Shown here piece by piece: positions 36,267 to 47,442 of a stretch of DNA of 64,000 bases. Numbering within the stretch: the first letter of the stretch is position 1; each line of letters starts with the position of its first letter. The stretch lies in the NCBI GenBank assembly GCA_943369525.1, contig CALRNL020000004.1, forward strand, positions 1-64,000, in the 5' to 3' direction. This stretch comes from BAIKAL-G1 sp943369525. GTDB taxonomy: Bacteria > Cyanobacteriota > Cyanobacteriia > PCC-6307 > Cyanobiaceae. The translations under genes were made by a program, and so were the position numbers. A model generated the notes under the pieces. The model saw nothing but the letters and a program-made list of their open reading frames with translations. It was not told the DNA's origin and searched no databases.

Positions 36267-36455
36267 CAGAAACCTTCGGAGGCAGCGCCTGCTGCCGGAC
36301 AACAGCGGATCAGCCTAGGCAGTGGCCGGGGCCATCAGCCCGGTCCCGCGGTAACTCTTGACCTGCTGATAGGGGCTTGGCCGGGAATGGCCGGGGGCTG
36401 GCAGGACGCTTCTGGCTGGACGACAGCAGATGGCTCCGGGGGCCGCCTCGGACAT

Positions 36456-36965
36456 TCAGGCGTCGAAAAGGTCGAGGGGCAGGGGCCCCCAGGTGCCTTC
36501 CAGGGCTGGATCGGACTCGCCGTTGAGGTGGCCGCTGATCAGGATCCCCTCGCCCAGGCCCGCCTCGGCCCGCAGCATGACTTGGCCCGAGCGCTGGTTC
36601 CCCTTGAGGAACACGGGGCCTGCCATGCTTCCGGGATCTGGATCCTGGCCGTGGGCAGGGAGGGCCGGCCAGCCCAGGCTGACTTCGCAGGCCCGCAGGG
36701 CCGCCAGGGCAGCCGCCGCCGAAGGGGCCATCACACCGATCGTGAACCAGTCACAGCCTGCCAACCGGGTCTTGAGCTCGGCCAGCAGGCCCGGGCGCTG
36801 GTGGGCTGGCAGGCCTGGGGCTGTGCGCAGGCTGGCCAGGTCCGCCAGGGTAAGGGTCCCGGGGGCTTCTGGCGCTGACAGGGGCTCGGCCGGGGCCACC
36901 GCATTGCTCGGGGTAGGGGCATTGCTCGGGGTAGGGGCATCGCTCGGGTCAGGGGCGTTGCTCAT
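36456..36965 (-). CDS. DUF1824 family protein
   Basis: A 169-residue protein. Residues 1-35 are a Pro/Ala linker containing three tandem near-copies of D/N-APTPS-N encoded by an 18-bp repeat (about 36905-36960). The rest matches cyanobacterial DUF1824: GCDWFTIGVMAPSAAAALAA, PVFLKGNQRSGQ, EGILISGHLNGE and GTWGPLPLDLF. Function unknown. Leftward between hemC and the GT2-GtrA gene. Confidence 0.9.
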   Translation of the reverse strand: MSNAPDPSDAPTPSNAPTPSNAVAPAEPLSAPEAPGTLTLADLASLRTAPGLPAHQRPGLLAELKTRLAGCDWFTIGVMAPSAAAALAALRACEVSLGWPALPAHGQDPDPGSMAGPVFLKGNQRSGQVMLRAEAGLGEGILISGHLNGESDPALEGTWGPLPLDLFDA

Positions 36966-37112
36966 GGTTTGGGGAGATTGGGGTTGGGAGGAACCGGGAG
37001 GGGGAGGTGGAGGCGGCGGCTAGGGGGATCGCCTTCCCCACGCTGGCCGTTCTGCCAGGGGTATCGCTGGTGGCAGCTCCCGGGGGGCCGGTGCTGCCAC
37101 CAGCCTGGGGCC

Positions 37113-38237
37113 TCAGGGGGTGTTCCAGACGAAGCGGGAGGAGGCGGCGTAATTCCAGACAAACACCACCACAATCCCCGCGAGCTGGGCCCAGAAGGTG
37201 TTGTCGGAGACGTAGCTGTAAAAGGCAGACGCCACCCCCACATTGGCCAGTACCGGCAGGGAGGCCACCAGCAGGAACTTGAGTAGGCCCCGCAGCAGGG
37301 CCAGGCCTTGCTGGCGCTGGAAGCGGAAGGTAAGGGCGTTATTGACCAGGTAATTGGAGCTGGCTGCAGCCACCACGGCCACGGGCAGGGCCTGGCTGAA
37401 GGCCACTCCCAGCAGCATCACGAGCTGGGTAACGAGGACCTGCACCAGGAAGCCGGAGGCGCCCACGAGGCCAAAACTGATCGCCCGCCGCGGCAGCAGG
37501 CGCAGGCTGATGGTGTGCAGGATCGAGACGCCAAAATCCCAGAGAATCGCCACATCCAGCTTGGAACTGCCATAGCGCCGGGGCTGGAAACGCAAGGGGA
37601 TGTCGCAGACCCGTAATTGGCCGCGGCTGTGGGCCAGTAATTCATAGAGAAATTTGAATCCGTTCACATCAACGGCCCGAATCAGGGGCAGGCAGGGATC
37701 CAGCCGCAGGGCAAAAAAACCGCTCATGTAGTCGCTGAGTTGGCGATAGCGGGGCAAGCTGGCCCGGGCCAAGGTGTTGGCCCAGGTGGAGCCGGTCTCG
37801 CGCCTGCCACTGAGGCCCTGGATCTGGGCCTGGGCGTGGAAGCGGCTGCCGATCACCAGGTCCACGTCCCCCTGCTGCAGGGTGGTGAGGGCCTGCAGCA
37901 CGGAGCTGGGTTGGTGCTGGCCATCGCTGTCCATCACCACCACCAGATCGCCGGTGGCATCGAGCAATCCCTCCTTAATGGCGCTGGCGAGGCCGGCGCG
38001 GCCGACCCGGCGGATCAGGCGCAGGCAGGGCTCTCCATGGGCCAGCTGGCGCACCAGATCGGCGGTGCCATCGGCGGAGTCGTCATCCACCACCAGGATT
38101 TCCAGGCCAAAATGGGCCTTGAGGTCCAGAAGTTCCGTCAGTAGGGGCTCGATGTTGCCCCGTTCGTTGTAGGTGGGAAGAACAATCGAAACCCTGGGGG
38201 TAGCAGGGGCTGCCCCCAGGGAGGAGGACGCGGGCAT
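37113..38237 (-). CDS. Glycosyltransferase family 2 fused to GtrA-like membrane domain
   Basis: A 374-residue two-domain protein. Residues 15-235 are a GT2 (dolichyl-phosphate-mannose-synthase-like) domain: VSIVLPTYNERGNIEPLL, VVDDDSADGT, MDSDGQHQP. Residues 245-374 are a GtrA domain with four helices (FGLVGASGFLVQVLVTQLVM; SSNYLVNNALTFRF). It probably loads a sugar on a lipid carrier and moves it across the membrane. It begins 5 nt after the rpoD stop, implying coupled transcription. Confidence 0.93.
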   Translation of the reverse strand: MPASSSLGAAPATPRVSIVLPTYNERGNIEPLLTELLDLKAHFGLEILVVDDDSADGTADLVRQLAHGEPCLRLIRRVGRAGLASAIKEGLLDATGDLVVVMDSDGQHQPSSVLQALTTLQQGDVDLVIGSRFHAQAQIQGLSGRRETGSTWANTLARASLPRYRQLSDYMSGFFALRLDPCLPLIRAVDVNGFKFLYELLAHSRGQLRVCDIPLRFQPRRYGSSKLDVAILWDFGVSILHTISLRLLPRRAISFGLVGASGFLVQVLVTQLVMLLGVAFSQALPVAVVAAASSNYLVNNALTFRFQRQQGLALLRGLLKFLLVASLPVLANVGVASAFYSYVSDNTFWAQLAGIVVVFVWNYAASSRFVWNTP

Positions 38238-38242
38238 CCGGC

Positions 38243-39823
<1,581 letters not shown>

Positions 39824-40323
39824 GGGGAAGGGAAGACGGGGGAAGGCGTTACGGGCGGCGCAGGGGTCGCGGGGGTAAGGACAGCAGGCGGGAGGGCTCT
39901 GGATTGGCAGGTCCTGGATTGGGGCAGAACGTCAGGCCTGGAGCCCCAGCGGGCGGCGGAATCCTGATGAAGGAACCAATCAAGTTCAATCAAGCCCTTG
40001 GGGGCCGCACGGGCACTGACCAGGGCCGTGTCCACGGAATGGCAATGGAGGTTGCACCACCAATCCCTAGCCACGCTGGGGCAGCAAGGCAGGCTTGGGT
40101 CCCAGGGAACTGGACTGGCTTAAGACGTGGGGCAGAAACCCGACCTGGATAGAACAAGAATGGGCAAGGCCCCGGCAGCGCTGTCAGGGGAGTTCGCAGA
40201 TCGGCGGTTCAGGGTTGGAAACTCCCTGGACGCGGGCATCGATCTTCCCTCTGGACGGAACTCTGCCGGGTTCCGACAGCAGCTAGTTGGAGCTGCTCAA
40301 CCCTCACATCTTAAGAAAGACCT
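39824..40323. promoter_or_regulatory. Divergent rpoD-priA intergenic region
   Basis: About 500 bp between rpoD (leftward) and priA (rightward). It must contain both promoters. I see no gene and no convincing hairpin with T-run. Some short frames exist in the GC-rich sequence; none is supported. Confidence 0.5.
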
Positions 40324-42639
40324 GTGAGTTCTGCAAGGTTGCCCATCCAAGCCGATCGCCCCAATTGCGCCGATGGGACCCTGGCCAGCCCTGGTGCCCC
40401 CTGGGTTCAGGTCTGGGTGGAGGCGGGCCGGGAGGGCCAGGTCTTCACCTATGCCAACCCTGAGGGGCTGGCGCTCGCCAGTGGGGATCTAGTGCGGGTG
40501 CCCTTGCGGGGGCGGCGCCACGTTGGCTTGGTGGTGGAAACCCTGCTGGAGCGACCCGGAGCGCTTGGGGACATGACGCTCTTGGCGATCGAGGCGCTGC
40601 ACCAGCGGGCGGCGGTGGATGGCCAATGGCACGGATTGATCGAGGACGTGGCCCGCGATTGCCACACCAGTCTGTTTCGCACCCTCAAAAGCGCCCTGCC
40701 GCCGGGCTGGCTGGGGCAACGCCCTGCCAAGGCGGCCGCCGCACCCCGGAGCCGGATTTGGGTGGCCCTGGGCGCTGAAGCAACGACGCCCGCCCTCCCA
40801 GGCCTTTCCCTCTCGGCCAAGCAACAGGCCGTTTGCGAGCACCTGGCCAGCCATGGCGGCGGCGCCTGGCAGGCGGAGTTGCTGGCCAGTCGTGGCTTCA
40901 GCCGTTCGGTGCTCGATGGCCTGGAGCGGCGCGGCCTGGTGCGCAAAGAGGCCCTGGTGGCCCAAGCCGCTGCTCTTCCAAAGGGGACCAGCCGCCTGGA
41001 GCTGGCCCCACCCCAAACCCTCACCGCCGCCCAGGCCGCCGCCCTGGATCAAATTCGCCGCTCGCCGGCGGGACAGAGCCTGCTGCTCTGGGGCGTCACC
41101 GGTGCTGGCAAAACCGAGGTGTATCTGCAGGCGGCCGCCGATGGCCTGGCGGCGGGCCAGGGGGTGCTGCTCTTGACCCCCGAAATCGGCCTGGTGCCCC
41201 AGTTGCTGGATCGCTGCCGCCAGCGATTTGGCGCGGCCGTGGCCGAATTTCACAGCGGTTGCAGCGAGGGCCAGCGCATCGCCACCTGGCGCCGCTGCCT
41301 CGAGGCGGATGGGGCGCCCCTTGTGGTGGTGGGAACCCGCTCGGCGGTGTTCCTGCCGATCAGCAACCTGGGCCTGATCGTGCTCGATGAGGAGCACGAC
41401 AGTTCCTATAAGCAGGACAGCCCCATGCCCTGCTATCACGCCCGGGATGTGGCCCGGCACCGGGCCCGTCGCAGTGGCGCCCGGCTCGTGCTCGGCAGCG
41501 CCACCCCTTCCCTGGACACCTGGCAGACTTGCCAGGGGCCGGCAGCCCCCACCGCCTTGCTGCGCCTGCCCGAACGGATCGGGGGCCGGCCCCTGCCTCC
41601 GGTGCGGTTGGTGGACATGCGATTGGAGCTGGAGGACGGCCACCGCCGGCTGATCAGTCGGCCCCTGATGCAGCGGCTTGGCAGCCTGGCCGAACGGGGG
41701 GAGCAGGCCGTGCTGCTGGTGCCCCGCCGCGGCCACAGCAGTTTTCTCAGTTGCCGCAGCTGCGGCGAGGTGGTGCTGTGTCCGAATTGCGATGTGGCGC
41801 TGACGGTTCATGGCCGAAGTGATGGGCCCCAGTGGCTGCGCTGCCATTGGTGTGACCACCGCGCCGAGATCGGCGAACGCTGCGGCCACTGCGGCTCCAC
41901 CGTCTTCAAGCCCTTCGGGGCCGGCACCCAGCGGGTGATGGAGCAACTCGATCGGGAGCTCGAAGGCCTGCGCCTGCTGCGCTTTGACCGGGACACCACC
42001 CGGGGCCGCGATGGCCACCGCCGCCTGCTGGAGCGCTTTGCCGCCGGGGAGGCCGATGTGCTGGTGGGCACCCAGATGCTCGCCAAGGGCATGGACCTGC
42101 CCGCCGTCACCCTGGCGGCGGTGCTGGCGGCCGATGGCCTGCTGCACCGCCCCGACCTGCGGGCCGGCGAACAGAGCCTGCAGCTACTGCTGCAACTGGC
42201 GGGCCGGGCCGGTAGGGGCGACCGGCCCGGGGAAGTGTTGGTGCAGACCTACTGCCCGGACCATCCGGTGATTCGTCACCTGGTGGATGGCCGCTATGAG
42301 GCCTTTTTGGCAGAGGAACTGGCCCTGCGGCGCTCCGCCCAGCTGGTGCCCTTCAGCCGCGCCTGCCTGCTGCGCTTGGCCGGACCTTCGGCTAGCGGCA
42401 CCGCCACGGCTGCCGCATCCCTGGCCGAACGGATCCGCGGCCAGGTGCAGGCTAGCGGCTGGCTGCTAATCGGCCCGGCCCCGGCCCCGATTGCCCGGGT
42501 GGCGGGCCGCAGCCGTTGGCAGTTGTTACTGCATGGCCCCGCCAGCAGCGACTTGCCTTTGCCGGCTGAGGCCGTGTTGCGGGAGGGCCTGGCCAAGGAT
42601 GTGAGCCTGAGCATCGACCCCGATCCCCTGGAGCTTTGA
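40324..42639 (+). CDS. priA: Primosomal helicase PriA
   Basis: Restarts collapsed replication forks. N-terminal DNA-binding domain, then helicase core: Walker A region LLWGVTGAGKTEVYLQ, LLTPEIGLVPQLL, DEEH in LIVLDEEHDSSYKQ, and LVLGSATPSLDTW. The zinc-binding Cys pairs CRSCGEVVLCPNC, CHWCDH, CGHCG are intact. Motif VI-type QLAGRAGRGDRPGEVLVQ. 771 residues. GTG start at 40324. Confidence 0.96.
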   Translation: MSSARLPIQADRPNCADGTLASPGAPWVQVWVEAGREGQVFTYANPEGLALASGDLVRVPLRGRRHVGLVVETLLERPGALGDMTLLAIEALHQRAAVDGQWHGLIEDVARDCHTSLFRTLKSALPPGWLGQRPAKAAAAPRSRIWVALGAEATTPALPGLSLSAKQQAVCEHLASHGGGAWQAELLASRGFSRSVLDGLERRGLVRKEALVAQAAALPKGTSRLELAPPQTLTAAQAAALDQIRRSPAGQSLLLWGVTGAGKTEVYLQAAADGLAAGQGVLLLTPEIGLVPQLLDRCRQRFGAAVAEFHSGCSEGQRIATWRRCLEADGAPLVVVGTRSAVFLPISNLGLIVLDEEHDSSYKQDSPMPCYHARDVARHRARRSGARLVLGSATPSLDTWQTCQGPAAPTALLRLPERIGGRPLPPVRLVDMRLELEDGHRRLISRPLMQRLGSLAERGEQAVLLVPRRGHSSFLSCRSCGEVVLCPNCDVALTVHGRSDGPQWLRCHWCDHRAEIGERCGHCGSTVFKPFGAGTQRVMEQLDRELEGLRLLRFDRDTTRGRDGHRRLLERFAAGEADVLVGTQMLAKGMDLPAVTLAAVLAADGLLHRPDLRAGEQSLQLLLQLAGRAGRGDRPGEVLVQTYCPDHPVIRHLVDGRYEAFLAEELALRRSAQLVPFSRACLLRLAGPSASGTATAAASLAERIRGQVQASGWLLIGPAPAPIARVAGRSRWQLLLHGPASSDLPLPAEAVLREGLAKDVSLSIDPDPLEL

Positions 42640-42737
42640 AGACCAGGTCTGCAGCCTTCGCCAACGCAGCCTGGCTGCCGGTCTAGGACCAGGCGGCGGC
42701 AGGCCCCGTCCGGTTGGCCTGAAGGACCGCCCAGCCC

Positions 42738-43886
42738 TTAGGCAGGGAGCTGGGGGAAGCCGTAGCCAGCCCGCAACCGCAGTCGCTGTAGTAGCAGGGC
42801 CAGCCCCAGCAGCAGGACCACCGCCAGGGCCCCCAGGCCCAGGCGGCTCCAGCGCCAGGTGCGCCACGCCAGCCGGTTCAGGGCGCCGGTCTCCAGGCGC
42901 CAGCGCAGGTCGTGGGCCCTTGGACCGGCCTGCACCGGGTTGGGGGTGGCGAGCTGCACGGCCTGCAGCTCGAGGGGCGCAAACCGGAAGGCCAAGTCCA
43001 GGCCGGGCAGGGATTTCACGGCCGTGAGGTCGATGGCCAGCTCCATGTGTTGTTGCACGCCGATCAACCAGTTGCGCTCGCGCAGGGTTAGCTCCGGCTT
43101 GGGCAGGTTGACGCCGGCCAGGGCGGCGCCGCGCCCAAGACTTTGGCCGAGCCAGGCAAGGGCTTGGTCGGCAGGCAAGGCGCGGTTGCGCAGGCTCTGG
43201 CGGCCATGGTCGCGCTCCACAACCACCGAGCCGCCCCCCAGGGCCGCGGCCAGGTCCCGTTGCCAGGGCAGCGCCTGGCCCGTGGCACTGGTGCTGGTTT
43301 GGGTGATCTGGAGGCGACCTGGCGCTGGGAAATTCAGGCTGGTTTCCACCTGGACACAGCCCGCCAGCAACGTGGTGATCAGCAGCAGGGCCACCGCCAC
43401 CAGGGCAAACCCCCAGGGCATGGTGGTGGTCCCCACGGGTGGCGGCGGTGGCGGTTCCGGTTTGGGGCGCCGGCGCCAGCCCTGCATCGGCGATCGACCT
43501 TCCACCAGTTCCAGGTCCCCCAGGCTCGGCACCTCCACCGACCAGTTGCGCGGCCGCTGCAGGGCAGGCGCGTCCAGGACTTCCTCCAGATCCCTGGCCT
43601 GCTGGCGCAAGGTGAGATCTTTACAACCGCGCAGGCTGCGGCAACAGGCCGCCGCCCCGGCCGTATCGCCCTGGCCCATCAGGGCCGTGGCCATCAGCAA
43701 GCGGATCCGCCCGCCGAGGGCCGTGCTGGCGCCATGGACGCCGGCCAGGGGGGTCAACCCCCGCAGGCAGGCGCCGTAGTCGCCGCTGCCCAGGGCGCGG
43801 TGCGCCAGGGCCAACTCCGGCGGGTCGGGCTGGTCTGGACCCCCCTGGCCATCGCCAGAGCGTTCGCGTGGCAGAACGTCCACCAC
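42738..43886 (-). CDS. DUF3153 membrane protein with TPR-like N-terminus
   Basis: A 382-residue protein. Residues 20-110 are helical and TPR-like (LALAHRALGSGDYGACLRGL; cysteine-rich CCRSLRGC). A Pro-rich linker follows (PEPPPPPPVG). A helix ends in a lipobox-like LLAGC, although the preceding long N-terminus makes real lipidation unlikely. The DUF3153 domain and a C-terminal helix (LGALAVVLLLGLALLLQRLR) follow. Stop-to-start gap with argB is 3 nt. Function unknown. Confidence 0.85.
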   Translation of the reverse strand: MVDVLPRERSGDGQGGPDQPDPPELALAHRALGSGDYGACLRGLTPLAGVHGASTALGGRIRLLMATALMGQGDTAGAAACCRSLRGCKDLTLRQQARDLEEVLDAPALQRPRNWSVEVPSLGDLELVEGRSPMQGWRRRPKPEPPPPPPVGTTTMPWGFALVAVALLLITTLLAGCVQVETSLNFPAPGRLQITQTSTSATGQALPWQRDLAAALGGGSVVVERDHGRQSLRNRALPADQALAWLGQSLGRGAALAGVNLPKPELTLRERNWLIGVQQHMELAIDLTAVKSLPGLDLAFRFAPLELQAVQLATPNPVQAGPRAHDLRWRLETGALNRLAWRTWRWSRLGLGALAVVLLLGLALLLQRLRLRAGYGFPQLPA

Positions 43887-43889
43887 GGT

Positions 43890-44786
43890 TCAGCCGCTGA
43901 TCAGGCGCTGGCTGCCCACCACCATGGTGCCGATGCCGGCGTCGGTGAACACCTCCAGCAGCAGGGCATGGGGGCTGCGGCCATCGACGATATGGGCCGC
44001 CGCCACCCCCTGGGCGATGGCCCGGATGCAGCATTCGGTCTTGGGGGTCATGCCGCCGGCCACGATGCCGGCCTCGATCAGTTCGCGGGCGCCGGCCAGG
44101 CTCACCTGGCGGATCAGGGAGCCGGGATCGTTCCGATCCCGCAGGATGCCGGGGGTGTCGGTGAGCAGGATCAGCTTTTCGGCCTGGAGGGCCGCGGCCA
44201 GTTCGCCCGCCACCGTGTCGGCATTGATGTTGTGGGCCTGGCCCTCGGCGTTGGCGGCCACGCTCGAGATCACCGGGATGTATCCGTTCTCGAGCAGGGG
44301 TAGCAGCACGGCTGGATTCACGGCGGCCACATCACCCACCAGGCCATTGGAGCCATCGCCGTAGGTGCGGGCCAGCACCAGGGCGCCATCACTACCGCAG
44401 ATCCCTACCGCCCGGCCGCCCACCTGGTGGATGCCAGTGACGATCTGCTTATTGACCCGGCCCACCAGCACCATTTCGACCACATCCATGGTCTCGGGGG
44501 TGGTGACCCGGAGGCCGTTGCGGAATTCGGGCTCGATCTGCAACCGGCCCAGCCATTCGTTGATTTCCGGTCCGCCGCCATGGACCACCACCACCTGGAC
44601 CCCGACACAGGCCAGCAGGGCCAGGTCGCGGAAGACGGCCTCGCGCAGGTCCTGGCGCACCATGGCGGCGCCGCCGTATTTCACCACGACCCTGCGGCCG
44701 GCAAAGCGCTGGATGTAGGGCAAGGCCTCACTCAGCACCGAGACGCGCAGGGTGTCGGCGGCGGAGATGGCGGGATCGGTGCTCAA
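43890..44786 (-). CDS. argB: Acetylglutamate kinase
   Basis: Second step of arginine synthesis, and the PII target in cyanobacteria. VVVKYGGAAMV near residue 37, VVVHGGGPEINEWL, NINADTVAGELAAAL, LTDTPGILRD, and AGGMTPKTECCIRAI. 298 residues. 3 nt upstream of DUF3153. Confidence 0.97.
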   Translation of the reverse strand: MSTDPAISAADTLRVSVLSEALPYIQRFAGRRVVVKYGGAAMVRQDLREAVFRDLALLACVGVQVVVVHGGGPEINEWLGRLQIEPEFRNGLRVTTPETMDVVEMVLVGRVNKQIVTGIHQVGGRAVGICGSDGALVLARTYGDGSNGLVGDVAAVNPAVLLPLLENGYIPVISSVAANAEGQAHNINADTVAGELAAALQAEKLILLTDTPGILRDRNDPGSLIRQVSLAGARELIEAGIVAGGMTPKTECCIRAIAQGVAAAHIVDGRSPHALLLEVFTDAGIGTMVVGSQRLISG

Positions 44787-44933
44787 GGCGAAACGGGCTG
44801 GGGGCGCAGGGTCGGCGTTGGGCCGGGGCGTTAACGGGGAGGGAAGAGTGGGGAGGAGGGGCTGGGCCCTTAGGGATGCTCGGCCTGGTCATGGCCGATC
44901 GGCACTTGGGCCGGGGTGCAGCAGCCGCAGGGT

Positions 44934-45518
44934 TTAGGAGCCAGGGGGCTCCTCACCAGCCTCGGCCCCCGGGGCCGTTTCGACCAGGGGCCGCAGGCGG
45001 ATCAGCACCTTGGTCTTGCCCAGCTGGCTCACCTCGGCCCGCAGGCCCGGACCAAAAAAGCGGCCGAGCCGGTCCTGGCGGGCCTGCCAGCGCTCGAAGC
45101 CGACGCCCTGGCATTGGAAGGTGAGATCGAGGCCGTAGCCGCCGGCCTCCGCCAGTTCCGCCACCCGCAGCAGCTGGGGAGGGTTCTGCTCGTCCCAGAG
45201 CTTGAGGGCTTCTAGGGAGCTTTCCAGGTGGGCCTTCTGGCCGTAACGCCAGCGGTTGACGTCCTTCACCAGCTTGCGTAGGGGCGCGCTGGCCTCTGCC
45301 GTGCGCAGGGCTTCGGCCTCGGCGGAGGGCTCGACCAATTCAGCCGGAGGCAACTCCGATGATTTCAAGGCCAGGCCGCCCAGCAGCACGGGCACCCCGT
45401 AAAAGACCCCCGCCAAGCTCAAGGTGGGGCTGTCGGTGACATAGGCGATCGATCCGACCACCGTCAGGACGGCGCCTGCGATCGTGATTAGGCTTCCGGG
45501 CGATGCGATTGCTTGCAT
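44934..45518 (-). CDS. DUF2854 family membrane protein
   Basis: A 194-residue protein. Two hydrophobic helices (SLITIAGAVLTVVGSIAYV; LAGVFYGVPVLLGGLAL) are followed by a cytosolic domain with VKDVNRWRYGQKAHLESSLE and the LTFQCQGVGFERWQ segment, as in cyanobacterial/chloroplast DUF2854. The start MQAIASPG at 45518 overlaps the start of the divergent gene by 2 bp. Function unknown. Confidence 0.9.
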   Translation of the reverse strand: MQAIASPGSLITIAGAVLTVVGSIAYVTDSPTLSLAGVFYGVPVLLGGLALKSSELPPAELVEPSAEAEALRTAEASAPLRKLVKDVNRWRYGQKAHLESSLEALKLWDEQNPPQLLRVAELAEAGGYGLDLTFQCQGVGFERWQARQDRLGRFFGPGLRAEVSQLGKTKVLIRLRPLVETAPGAEAGEEPPGS

Positions 45519-45807
45519 GGCGCCATCTTCGGCCAACGGGGTGCCCGATCGCGACGGCGAAGGCACCGGCTCTGAACCTTTTGCTGACACCCCAGCGGCG
45601 GCTCCCATCCCTTCGGGCGGCCCGGGCGTGCCCAGGGAGTCCCTCAGCACTGAGCAACTCCTGGATCGGCTTGCTGCCGACCGGCTCTGGCTGCTGCAGC
45701 AGATCGATGGCGGCCACTGGAGTGACCTGCGCCTGGATTTGGCAGCCCTCGAACGGGAATTGGGCCAGGTGCTTGAGCAAGCTGGCCAGCGGGTCAAGGG
45801 CACCTAG
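45517..45807 (+). CDS. Conserved small helical protein (hypothetical)
   Basis: A 96-residue protein. The N-terminal half is Pro/Gly-rich and disordered. The C-terminal helix (STEQLLDRLAADRLWLLQQI; LDLAALERELGQVLEQAG) looks conserved. It starts at ATG 45517, which shares CATG with the start codon of the divergent DUF2854 gene. An upstream in-frame start at 45484 would overlap more. Function unknown. Confidence 0.65.
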   Translation: MAPSSANGVPDRDGEGTGSEPFADTPAAAPIPSGGPGVPRESLSTEQLLDRLAADRLWLLQQIDGGHWSDLRLDLAALERELGQVLEQAGQRVKGT

Positions 45808-45895
45808 GCGCTTCCGGCGCCCCCTGGCTCACCCCGCTGCCCGGGCGGGGCCAGGGGGCGGGCTGCTTGGCCGACCCCCTGGGCTGACGAGCCGA

Positions 45896-46456
45896 TCAGA
45901 AGGGAATGTCGTCTTCGCCTTCGGGAAAATCGGGCACCAGGGGCGACGTGTTCCAGGTGGGCGTCTCCGCAGCGGCCGCCGCTGGCGCTGGCGCCGGGGC
46001 AGCAGCTGGCTGGCGGCGGGTGGGGGCCGGGGCCGGCGGTCGACCAGGGGGGCGGCCACCGCCACCATTGGCTGGGCTGGCGGCGAACTCCTGGGGACTG
46101 CCCTGGCTGGGGCCGCTCCCCCCCGGGACGGTGCCAAAGGAGGCCGCGCTGGCTCCGGCCAGGGGATGGAGGCGCGAAAGGGTGAATTCGGCCCGCTTCT
46201 CCTTGACGCCGTCCTGGCGGGTCACGGTGTTCATGCGCAGCCGGCCTTCCAGCACCAGGCGCTGGCCCACCTGCACCCGGTTTTGCAGGTCCTGGGCCAG
46301 GCTGCCCCAGCCCACCACCTTCAGCTGGCCGGGGGGATCATCAGGCCGCAATCCTTCGATCTGAACGGCCATCTCGGCCACGGGGGTCTGGTTGTCCTGG
46401 GTGTATCGCACCTGGGGTGCTTCGATCACCTCTACCTCCAGCAAGCATTGGTTCAC
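45896..46456 (-). CDS. ssb: Single-stranded DNA-binding protein
   Basis: A 186-residue SSB. The OB fold occupies 1-110 (NQCLLEVEVIEAPQVRYTQD; KVVGWGSLAQDLQNRVQVGQ; LVLEGRLRMNTV). A Pro/Ala/Gly-rich linker follows. The acidic C-terminal tip (PEGEDDIPF) recruits partner proteins such as PriA. Divergent from cobK. Confidence 0.96.
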   Translation of the reverse strand: MNQCLLEVEVIEAPQVRYTQDNQTPVAEMAVQIEGLRPDDPPGQLKVVGWGSLAQDLQNRVQVGQRLVLEGRLRMNTVTRQDGVKEKRAEFTLSRLHPLAGASAASFGTVPGGSGPSQGSPQEFAASPANGGGGRPPGRPPAPAPTRRQPAAAPAPAPAAAAAETPTWNTSPLVPDFPEGEDDIPF

Positions 46457-46487
46457 GGATCAGCAGTTCGCCAGGGGCCCCATCCTG

Positions 46488-47390
46488 ATGCACGGCCCTG
46501 AAATTCACCAGGGTGAGCCCGCCCGGCCGTACCCGGTTGCGGAAAGGCTCCCCCAGGGCCCTGGGCCAGCAGGGTCGATCTGGCTGGTGAGTGGCATTGG
46601 CGAGGGTCCCCTGCTGGCCAGGCAGTTGCTGGCGCGGGGCTGGCGCCTGCGGGTGAGCGTGGTGGGCGAGGCGGCGGGCCGGGCCTACGCCCCCCATCCG
46701 GCCCTGGACCTGCAGGTGGGGGCCCTGGACGGTGCCGATGGGATCGCCGCCGTCCTTGGGGCGGCGCGACGCCAGGGCGGCTTCCGCTGGGTAGTGGATG
46801 GCACCCATCCCTTTGCCGAGCAAATCAGCGCCGACCTGGTTACGGCCTGCCAGCGCCTGGACCAGCCCCTGTTGCGTCTGCAACGGCCGCCCCTGCCCCC
46901 GGCTAGCCCAATCGCCGGCCAGGCTCCTGGCCCCCAGCGCCGGCTGCTTGCCAGCCTGGCCGATCTCTCCGGCCTCGACCTGGGCGGTCAGCGCCTGCTG
47001 CTGGCGATTGGGGCGCGGCGGTTGGGCCAGGCCCTGGCCCATAGCCCAACTGCGGCCCATTTCGCCCGGATCCTGCCCAGTCCCACCAGCCTGGCCCTGG
47101 CCCGGGCGGCCGGTCTGGCCGATGGCCAGCTGGCCTGTCTCCATCCCGTCCAGGCACCCGCGGTCCCAGGCTCCGGGGCGATCGAGCGGGCCCTCTGTCG
47201 GCGCTGGGCCATTGATGTGGTGCTGTGCCGCCAGTCCGGCGGGGTCACCGAGCAGCTCTGGAGTGAGGTTTGCGCCGAGCTGGGCCTGGAGCTGTTGCTG
47301 CTGCGCCAGCCCCGCGGCCCAGACCAACTCCCGGGCCTGGAGTTTTCGGCCTTACTGGAAGCCTTGGGCCATCCGGCCGGCCTTGCCTAG
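46488..47390 (+). CDS. cobK: Precorrin-6A reductase
   Basis: Reduces precorrin-6A in cobalamin synthesis. LVSGIGEGPLLARQLLARGW (nucleotide binding), VVDGTHPFAEQIS, LLLAIGARRLGQAL, and CRQSGGVTEQ match CobK/CbiJ. 300 residues from ATG 46488 (MHGPEIHQ). The gap to the ssb start is 31 bp, so the promoters must overlap the genes. Confidence 0.9.
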   Translation: MHGPEIHQGEPARPYPVAERLPQGPGPAGSIWLVSGIGEGPLLARQLLARGWRLRVSVVGEAAGRAYAPHPALDLQVGALDGADGIAAVLGAARRQGGFRWVVDGTHPFAEQISADLVTACQRLDQPLLRLQRPPLPPASPIAGQAPGPQRRLLASLADLSGLDLGGQRLLLAIGARRLGQALAHSPTAAHFARILPSPTSLALARAAGLADGQLACLHPVQAPAVPGSGAIERALCRRWAIDVVLCRQSGGVTEQLWSEVCAELGLELLLLRQPRGPDQLPGLEFSALLEALGHPAGLA

Positions 47391-47442
47391 GCCGGGGGGT
47401 GAATGGTCGGCGCTGGGGGTTCCCCCGTTCGGCAGGCCTCGG

